From positions 1 to 54,057 of IMG/VR virus record IMGVR_UViG_3300048834_000075: a stretch of DNA of 54,057 nucleotides. The stretch is one strand, 5' to 3'. The stretch's first letter is position 1; the number at the start of each line of letters is the position of its first letter. Both the position numbers and the translations under genes were made by a program. Below are positions 48,510 to 54,057 of the stretch, piece after piece. The stretch comes from a virus. The notes below the pieces were generated by a model, which had not been told where the DNA came from, searched no databases, and worked only from the letters and a program-made list of their open reading frames with translations.

Positions 48510-48859
48510 GAGGGCAACCTCGTCACATCGGGGTGGATACGCAGTTCACCGTTGGCGAGGGTCACCACCGGGTCCGACCCGTCGGCCTCGGACAGTTGCA
48601 CATCCCAGAAGCCGACATACTTCCCGCGTCGTGCCAGACGTTGACAGTCCTCGTGCAGCAGGATCAGGTCCGCGCCCCAGGATTCCACGCGCACCTGGAA
48701 CGAGGCGTCCAGGCGTTGGCTGTCTCGCTTGGACCGCACCTGCGCGAAGAACGTCCGATCTCCGATCAGCTCGGGGGCGATCTTCACATGGATGGTAAGG
48801 GTGTCCCCTGCGTAGTGGTCGATGTCGACGATCTGAGGTCTGGCATCAATGTTCGGCAT
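48506..48859 (-). CDS. Small virion protein, probable beta-sandwich
   Basis: This is a 117-residue protein. The ATG at 48859 follows CTGAGGAGGATC; its TGA overlaps the spike ATG. The pattern [22 protein letters not shown]...ASFQVRV...[10 protein letters not shown] suggests an Ig-like or BppU-N-type beta sandwich, as found in fibre bases. Located between fibre/neck protein and spike, it probably anchors one of them. No strong family call. Confidence 0.72.
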   Translation of the reverse strand: MPNIDARPQIVDIDHYAGDTLTIHVKIAPELIGDRTFFAQVRSKRDSQRLDASFQVRVESWGADLILLHEDCQRLARRGKYVGFWDVQLSEADGSDPVVTLANGELRIHPDVTRLPS

Positions 48860-48867
48860 GATCCTCC

Positions 48868-49560
48868 TCAGGCGACGATCAGATACAGGGCCAGTGGGTT
48901 CTTCTCCGGCAGCGCGTCGTACTCGGCCTGCGTCCCCTTCCAGAACGGGAAGCCGACCGAGTTGAACCACTCCCGCAGTTCGTTGGCGTAACTGGCGGCC
49001 AGGTCCGCGGAACCTTGGGACTGGTTGACCAGTTCTTCCAGGGTGATGGTGGCTGCTGCGATCTCATCGCGGAAGTCCTTGATGAGTTCGGTGACCAGCA
49101 TGAACAGGCCGTCGACCCGTTCCACTGTCACCTCGACAACATCCCGTTCACCGAGCAGGACCGTCACATCCGTACCGGTGGCGACACCGCTGTACACGTT
49201 GCCGATGTAGTCGTCGGTGTTCCGGCCTATCTCGAAGTTCCCCTTCAACACGGGGATCGAATAGCCGGACTGTGGGATCAAGGTGATGTCGTAGACGTAG
49301 GTGTTGGGCGGGAGCGCCAGGTCGTCGGCCTGGAACTCGAAGTGCTGCATCGCCTTGTTGTCGGCGTCAGAGACGGCGATCGCTGACAGTACCTCGGTGC
49401 CGCCGCGATGCCCGAGTTCGGCCGCGACGAATCGCAGCGTGCTGCCGGTGAGATCGACAGGGGTTCCGTCCGACGCCTTGAAGTAGACGCCGAAGGTGAA
49501 CGACTTGTTCGCTTCGACAGCGATGTTGGTCTCACGTCGGGGGGTGTTACCGATGGCCAT
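48868..49560 (-). CDS. Fibre/upper neck protein
   Basis: This is a 230-residue protein with GGGAAAGGGACCACGC upstream. The N-terminal 120 residues are beta-rich (FTFGVYFKASDGTPVDLTGSTLRFV), like BppU-type baseplate anchor domains. A helical segment (ELIKDFRDEIAAATITLEELVNQSQ) follows, and the end FPFWKGTQAEYDALPEKNPLALYLIV is the phage fibre signature kGT-x-aqYdaL....LYLI. It probably connects spike or fibre to the tail. A perfect hairpin separates it from the capsid gene block. Confidence 0.78.
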   Translation of the reverse strand: MAIGNTPRRETNIAVEANKSFTFGVYFKASDGTPVDLTGSTLRFVAAELGHRGGTEVLSAIAVSDADNKAMQHFEFQADDLALPPNTYVYDITLIPQSGYSIPVLKGNFEIGRNTDDYIGNVYSGVATGTDVTVLLGERDVVEVTVERVDGLFMLVTELIKDFRDEIAAATITLEELVNQSQGSADLAASYANELREWFNSVGFPFWKGTQAEYDALPEKNPLALYLIVA

Positions 49561-49582
49561 GCGTGGTCCCTTTCCCAGGAGA

Positions 49583-49619
49583 GAGGAACCGGCCCGCCCT
49601 CAATTCGGGCCGGTTCCTC
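49583..49619 (-). repeat. 14-bp perfect stem hairpin in the late operon
   Basis: GAGGAACCGGCCCG (49583-49596) pairs perfectly with CGGGCCGGTTCCTC (49606-49619) over a nine-base loop. It lies between the capsid block and the fibre block and lacks a T-run. It could partly terminate or process the transcript so that capsid mRNA exceeds fibre mRNA. Confidence 0.75.
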
Positions 49620-49626
49620 CTCACTC

Positions 49627-49806
49627 CTACTGGCCTGGAGGCATCTCCTCGGGAGCTTCGCCGCCGCCGCCTTCACCTTGCGGTGCTGGGGCTTCGCCGC
49701 CGCCCTCGGGACCACCTTCGCCGCCACCGGCCGCACCTTCCAGCGCGTCGATCGCAACACCGGCCAGTTCCTGAATCTGCTTGAGCAGTTCGATGAGCTG
49801 TTCCAT
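49627..49806 (-). CDS. 59-residue Gly/Glu-rich protein
   Basis: The ATG at 49806 lies nine bases after the capsid stop, and the frame ends at TAG 49627-49629. The N-terminal 25 residues form a helix (MEQLIELLKQIQELAGVAID), followed by a Gly/Glu/Pro-rich tail (EGGPEGGGEAPAPQGEGGGG). The ribosome binding site is weak. Coupled expression with the capsid gene is likely; a capsid-binding peptide is a guess. Confidence 0.6.
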   Translation of the reverse strand: MEQLIELLKQIQELAGVAIDALEGAAGGGEGGPEGGGEAPAPQGEGGGGEAPEEMPPGQ

Positions 49807-49815
49807 GTCTGCAAC

Positions 49816-51180
49816 CTATCGCTGGTTGTGTGCGACGTCGCCGGCCGACTGAACCGGCAGGCCGGTGTCGAGGTTGCTCGTCGCGTTGTACGGCGAGTGG
49901 AACCACTCCGGCGTGGACTTGAGCGTGTTCGGTCCGGACAGCGGGTAGGTCTCGGGGGAGACACCCATCTGCGCACGGGCCGCGGCCACCTTGTTCGCCA
50001 CGAAGGTGAACGAGTCACCGACGACCTGCAGGTTGGTGGTGGAGGCGGGCAGGAACAACGGGACCACTCCTTCGGAGAGCTGGTCGATCACCCAGCAGTC
50101 GTAGGAGAAGTCCTGCACGTACTCGGTTCCCTTGAACCGGGTGCCGCCGTCCTGCTCCCGACGCTCGCTGAAGTGCTCGTAGGTCTGGATCGCGTTCTTG
50201 TACGCGGCCAGCGCCACGACCTGACGCAGCGTACGGCCGGCGGTGGCCGTCGAGGCGACAGGATCGACAACGAGGTTGGTGTCGGTGAACACCTTCGGCA
50301 GGAACTCGGGGTGGATCTTGACCAGCTTCCACGACCCCTTCAGGGTGCCGAGGTAGCCGGAAGCATTCGCCCCTGAGATGTCGCCGTCCTTGTACAGCTT
50401 GAACGCCGACTCGGTTCCGGCACCCTTGTCGATGAGCGCGTTGATGAACACGAGCTCGAGGGCGCTGGTGATGAGCAGGAACCGCTCGTTGTTGCCGAAG
50501 TTGCTGTCGAACCAGTTGTCGCTGAACAGCAGCGACAGGGCATCCAGCGTCGACAGCGGATCGGTGTCATCGAGGTACATGCCCTTGATGGTGGCGAACG
50601 ACGGCTGGATCTGGTTGTCGCTGTCCTCACCGGGTTCGGCGATCCAGCGGTAGTCCGCGGCGTTGCCGGTGCAGGCGATGCGCTCGGCACCCGTGGTCTG
50701 CGGTGCCGGTGTCTCAGTGGACAGGCGGGGAACCAGCTTGCCGGTCATGTGGCCCTGGACCGCTGCGAGCAGACAGTATTTGTCGTGGTCGCGCAGCACG
50801 GTGGTCTGCATCTTGCGGCCGGTGTACTCCTGCACGATGTTCTTGATCGGGCTGTAGCGCAGCTGCTCGTCGAACACGGTGAAGCCGAAGGAACGGTGCC
50901 GGCTCATCGAGTAGGTGCGCCACTCGATCGGCGGGATGCCGTTCTTCCACTCGGCGGTGTACTCACTGCCGGAGTAGTGGTCGGCCCCGATACGGCTGAT
51001 GTCGGCGTCCACGATGTAGTCATCGACACGGATGTCGGGGACGCGGATGCTGCGGGCGTTCGGGTTCGGCTTGATCTCCGACCCAGTGAACATCCCGGCC
51101 ACGGGACTGGTGATGCGAAGGTATGTGGCCAGAGCGACCTGATAGTCGGTCAGGCTGTCCTTCTGGACTGGTGCGACCAT
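49816..51180 (-). CDS. Major capsid protein
   Basis: This is a 454-residue protein with AAAGGAGTACGCGAC upstream. Long mixed alpha/beta sequence with IRVPDIRVDDYIVDADISR, ERFLLITSALELVFINALID and KVFTDTNLVVDPVAS fits the HK97-type fold seen in podovirus capsid proteins of this size. The position directly downstream of the portal gene and the preceding strong ribosome binding site support it. No protease or delta domain is evident. Exact family not determined. Confidence 0.82.
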   Translation of the reverse strand: MVAPVQKDSLTDYQVALATYLRITSPVAGMFTGSEIKPNPNARSIRVPDIRVDDYIVDADISRIGADHYSGSEYTAEWKNGIPPIEWRTYSMSRHRSFGFTVFDEQLRYSPIKNIVQEYTGRKMQTTVLRDHDKYCLLAAVQGHMTGKLVPRLSTETPAPQTTGAERIACTGNAADYRWIAEPGEDSDNQIQPSFATIKGMYLDDTDPLSTLDALSLLFSDNWFDSNFGNNERFLLITSALELVFINALIDKGAGTESAFKLYKDGDISGANASGYLGTLKGSWKLVKIHPEFLPKVFTDTNLVVDPVASTATAGRTLRQVVALAAYKNAIQTYEHFSERREQDGGTRFKGTEYVQDFSYDCWVIDQLSEGVVPLFLPASTTNLQVVGDSFTFVANKVAAARAQMGVSPETYPLSGPNTLKSTPEWFHSPYNATSNLDTGLPVQSAGDVAHNQR

Positions 51181-51214
51181 GTCGCGTACTCCTTTGTGTG
51201 GTTAGGCCTGAAGA

Positions 51215-53200
51215 TCAGGCGCTGGCAGTGATAACGCTAGAGGGGTTCATCAATGGTGTCGAAGACCCCATCTGATCTTGCGGCTCCTCGACACCAGTTG
51301 GTGTCTCCAACACACCTAGCTTCTCCATCAGGAGTTGCTGTGCCTCCCGCATCATGCTCATCTGATCCTGCAGTTGGCTCAGCGCGTTACCCTGCATCAA
51401 CACCAGATCACCCATCCCTGTCTCCAAGGATGTGAGTTCACTCTCGACCATCTCGATACGGCGGTCACGTTCGTCGACAGCCTCGACATCGCCTTTCCAC
51501 ATCAACCCGATGTCCTTCGCGGACGCGGAGCCGGACAGTTCTATCTGCTTGGCGATGATGTACTGCATCGCCTTGGCGGCCTGTGTCAGCATCTGTTGGT
51601 CCTGTGCAGCGGCCAGCGCCGGCATCGCCTGTGACAGCGGGACGAACAGTTGGTTGAGGATGCGCAGCTGCTTCTCGTCCTCCATCTCCACCAGGGAGCC
51701 GGGCACCGCACGTACCCAGTATTCGACGGAGAGATCGTTGAAGTCGATGTCGAGCGTGCCGTCCTCGTTCAGTGTCTCGGTCGGCAGCCCGGCCCTGAGC
51801 AGTTTCACTCGGGCGTCGGCTGTCGGCTCCACCTTCTTCACAGCCCGCAACTCGGCGAAGTACACCGTCAGCGCGTACGAGCAGTAGTGACTGAAGAACG
51901 ACTCGATCGCCTTCTGGTAGTTGTTCGTGGTGATGTCCACCATCGCCTGCTGGGCCTCGACACCCTGTGGTGTGGCCGACATCCCGTTACCGGCCTGGGT
52001 CGCCATCTGCTGGTCGGCGGACCCGATCAGGTTCACCATGCTGCCCAGGTTCTGCTGGCTGATCTGGCCGTACTGCATCAGTGTCTGGGTGTTCACCTCG
52101 AACGCTTCGATCTTCGCGTTCGGGTTGGAGATCTGGGTGTACTTGCCGGGGCTGAGGTTCGGGATCGCGTTGACCGCGCCGTAGCCCAGGATGCTCGGGT
52201 TGATGTTGCGGTACCACAGCTTCATCGCACCGTTGAGCATCAGATCCTGAAAGTCCTGCCGGCCGATCAGCAGCTCCACCTGTGACTTGCCCAGCGGCTG
52301 CTGGCTGTCCTTCTCCAACACCAGGAAGTGAACCGGGTGCAACTTCAGCGGGTGCTTGTTCCGCTCGATGCGCAGCAGGTGCTTCGTGTGTGGGGAGAAC
52401 GTGAGGAACGGCTGGCCGGACGACGAGTACCAGGTGATGATCTCGTAGCCCTCGGGGATGATCCCGAACTTCTTGGACTGGTAATCCACCGACTCGCGGG
52501 AGCGGCCGTACGGTGCGCTGACCAACAGCGACCGCAGCGCGTTGACATCCCAACCGACCGGGGTGTCCTGAATCATGGCGTGGACCTCGGCCTTGGTCAG
52601 ATACCTGCGCACGAACACGTTCTGCGCCTGGCGCACATCCTTGGCACCCGGGTCGGGGAACACGTCCCGGTAGTGGATGGCGTCGTACTTCATGTACCAG
52701 CCGCCCGCGGCGTCCTGCAACAGCACCGGGATCACCGTGTCGAACCCGAGGGTCAGTGCCGACTTCACCGACGCGAACAGGTTCTGCTGCATGTCGTTGC
52801 TGTACTCGTCGGAGCCGATCACCTTGGTGGTGAGAATGTGCCGGGCGAAGATCCCCTGGATCGAATCGTCGTCGAACCGGGACAGCACCTCCACGTTCGG
52901 GGTGTTCTGCACCAGGTTGCGCGCGATCCGCCGGATCAGCCCGGCCGTCTCCCCCGAGGAGATGTTGGGCAGATCCGGTTTCGGACTGATCACCGCACCG
53001 TCGGCCAGCTTCTCCAACTTGTCGTACGTGGATACACGGGCGTCCATCTCCGACTTGTATCGCTGGAACATCTGATGGAGCCGCTGGCCCTTCGGGCCGA
53101 TGCCTCGCACATCGAGACATCCGTTGCGGGGATCAATCCGATACTCCTCGTACCAGTCCTCGAATGAGGCGACCGGAGCGTAATCCACGTCTACTGCCAT
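51215..53200 (-). CDS. Portal (head-tail connector) protein
   Basis: This is a 661-residue protein. The ATG at 53200 lies inside the last 10 bases of the giant gene, behind GAGGAAGGCTGAAGCA. Sequence features such as GETAGLIRRIARNLVQNTPNVEV, LTLGFDTVIPVLLQDAAGG, YRDVFPDPGA and LGKSQVELLIGRQDFQDLMLNG are typical of large podovirus portal proteins, with a long glutamine/methionine-rich helical C-terminus (the barrel). It forms the dodecameric DNA entry ring. The neighbour order giant protein, portal, capsid is informative for the giant protein's role. Confidence 0.85.
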   Translation of the reverse strand: MAVDVDYAPVASFEDWYEEYRIDPRNGCLDVRGIGPKGQRLHQMFQRYKSEMDARVSTYDKLEKLADGAVISPKPDLPNISSGETAGLIRRIARNLVQNTPNVEVLSRFDDDSIQGIFARHILTTKVIGSDEYSNDMQQNLFASVKSALTLGFDTVIPVLLQDAAGGWYMKYDAIHYRDVFPDPGAKDVRQAQNVFVRRYLTKAEVHAMIQDTPVGWDVNALRSLLVSAPYGRSRESVDYQSKKFGIIPEGYEIITWYSSSGQPFLTFSPHTKHLLRIERNKHPLKLHPVHFLVLEKDSQQPLGKSQVELLIGRQDFQDLMLNGAMKLWYRNINPSILGYGAVNAIPNLSPGKYTQISNPNAKIEAFEVNTQTLMQYGQISQQNLGSMVNLIGSADQQMATQAGNGMSATPQGVEAQQAMVDITTNNYQKAIESFFSHYCSYALTVYFAELRAVKKVEPTADARVKLLRAGLPTETLNEDGTLDIDFNDLSVEYWVRAVPGSLVEMEDEKQLRILNQLFVPLSQAMPALAAAQDQQMLTQAAKAMQYIIAKQIELSGSASAKDIGLMWKGDVEAVDERDRRIEMVESELTSLETGMGDLVLMQGNALSQLQDQMSMMREAQQLLMEKLGVLETPTGVEEPQDQMGSSTPLMNPSSVITASA

Positions 53201-54057
53201 TGCTTCAGCCTTCCTCGTTCAGACGAGAACCGTTCTCGCCGAATGCTGGCACGCCGCACGTACGGCGTGTTGGAGTTGATCGCCGGAATCCCGTTGGGGT
53301 TCGGGCCGTACCTGCGCGGGTAGGGGTTCGTGCGGGTGAAGTACGCACCGCCACCGCCGCTACTGCTGTAGCCACCCCAGCCGCCACCGCCACCCCAGCC
53401 GCCGCTGCGGTAGTAGCCTCGGCGGAACCCGCCATAGGAGTTGCCGCGTTCGGCCTGCGACGGTGTGTACCGTTTCGCCAGCGCCCGCTCCAACGGCTTG
53501 TCATTGGCCTCGACCTGGCTCTCGACCAGGTTGGGTTTCAGCGCGGCCAGGCCGGTGTTGATGCCGCGCACCTCGTCCACCGAGTTGCCACGCTCGTCCA
53601 GGCGCATCCCCGGTGCCGCCGGCTTGATGCCGGTGGGGACCGGAAGGATCGTCCCGAGGAACGAGTTACGGGCGTACGGTGTGGCCCACGGCTTTCCGTC
53701 CGGGCCGATCGTGTACCGCACGTTGAGCTGGGTGTAGTTCGCCGTCGGCCTGTCGGGGATCTGCTTGGAGTACAGCAACTCCCGCAGCCCCGGAGTCTCC
53801 GGTCGAGTGGGGTCGCCGTACCAGAACCGTCGTGCCCGGTACTGCGCCGACTCGTACGACAACCCGTAGTCGACACCTTCCTGCACCAGCTCTTCCAGCC
53901 ACTGCTGACCGATCCGGTCGCGCATCTCCTGGGTGATGTAGATGCCCTGCAACGCCGGGTCACTGAAGTCCACGACTCCGGCCATCAACGACTTGATGAT
54001 GCCGGTGGCACCAGGGTCGTTCAGGATCTCGCGGGAGTTCTTGTCGATGAAGGTCGG
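53191..54057 (-). CDS. Giant virion-associated protein, C-terminal part (continues from base 1)
   Basis: This is the C-terminal end of the 4,847-residue protein that occupies 1-13804; 53931-54057 duplicate bases 1-127. The terminal 246 residues (4602-4847) include IGQQWLEELVQEGVDYGLSY and a glycine/serine/tyrosine-rich low-complexity segment (RSGGWGGGGGWGGYSSSGGG), then a basic end (RASIRRERFSSERGRLKQW). The stop TAG at 53191-53193 overlaps the portal start by 10 bases. The flexible basic tail could contact DNA or portal. A TTG and an ATG near 53985 look like starts but are internal. Confidence 0.92.
   Translation of the reverse strand, partial: PTFIDKNSREILNDPGATGIIKSLMAGVVDFSDPALQGIYITQEMRDRIGQQWLEELVQEGVDYGLSYESAQYRARRFWYGDPTRPETPGLRELLYSKQIPDRPTANYTQLNVRYTIGPDGKPWATPYARNSFLGTILPVPTGIKPAAPGMRLDERGNSVDEVRGINTGLAALKPNLVESQVEANDKPLERALAKRYTPSQAERGNSYGGFRRGYYRSGGWGGGGGWGGYSSSGGGGAYFTRTNPYPRRYGPNPNGIPAINSNTPYVRRASIRRERFSSERGRLKQWQ
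53931..54057. repeat. Right copy of the 127-bp terminal direct repeat
   Basis: Identical to 1-127; merging the two copies closes the genome and keeps the giant frame intact. The genome length without the duplicate is 53,930 bp. Confidence 0.93.

Noticed and set aside
1-54057. tRNA genes
   Set aside because: I saw no cloverleaf-like segments with the TTCGA-type arm; a dedicated tRNA search was not possible here.

Overview
The window is the complete genome of a tailed, short-tailed (podovirus-like) bacteriophage. The first 127 bases (1-127) are repeated exactly as the last 127 (53931-54057), so the contig closes into a circle of 53,930 bp. One gene crosses the arbitrary cut point. The DNA is GC-rich, and nearly every gene has an AGGAG-type ribosome binding site and an ATGA or GTGA overlap with its neighbour. 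Together with TANNNT-type promoter signals this suggests a high-GC Gram-positive (actinobacterial) host. From memory, unverified, the layout resembles Microbacterium podoviruses that carry one enormous gene. I see no integrase, repressor, tRNA or CRISPR, so the phage is probably strictly lytic.

Layout. (1) 13804 down to 1, continuing from 53930 down to 53191, minus strand: a single reading frame of 4,847 codons (about 530 kDa, 27% of the genome). It is the first gene of the late operon and overlaps the portal gene by 10 bases. (2) 13805-15235: a mostly non-coding control region with an AT-rich palindromic block, inverted repeats, one small gene and an iteron-flanked promoter-like element. (3) 14279-29900, plus strand: early and replication genes. 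These are small zinc-binding and coiled-coil proteins, a nucleotidyltransferase-fold protein, a MoxR AAA+/VWA pair, a gp2.5-like single-strand binding protein, a Cas4-like nuclease, a family A DNA polymerase, a RuvC-like resolvase, an SF2 helicase, an SF3 helicase and a Prim-Pol primase. Most gaps hold a strong RNA hairpin directly before the next ribosome binding site. (4) 35467 down to 29869, minus strand: terminase large subunit, probable scaffold, a decoration-like protein and several small proteins. (5) 53200 down to 35819, minus strand: portal, capsid, fibres, a collagen/pectate-lyase spike, two small membrane proteins, an endolysin, an Acb2-like anti-CBASS protein, internal virion proteins and T7 gp11/gp12-like tail proteins.

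The most unusual points are these. The giant late protein carries a D-H-D-G-D motif in a context resembling the catalytic loop of multisubunit-type RNA polymerases, and it has glycine-zipper hydrophobic stretches like those of ejected virion proteins. Two near-identical iteron-flanked elements lie about 20 kb apart, each pointing into an operon and centred on TATAGGGGTCTTGAAA; a third TATAGGG lies upstream of the giant gene. These suggest, but do not prove, a virion-delivered transcription system with its own promoters. The Acb2-like gene inside the late operon is a probable counter-defence gene.
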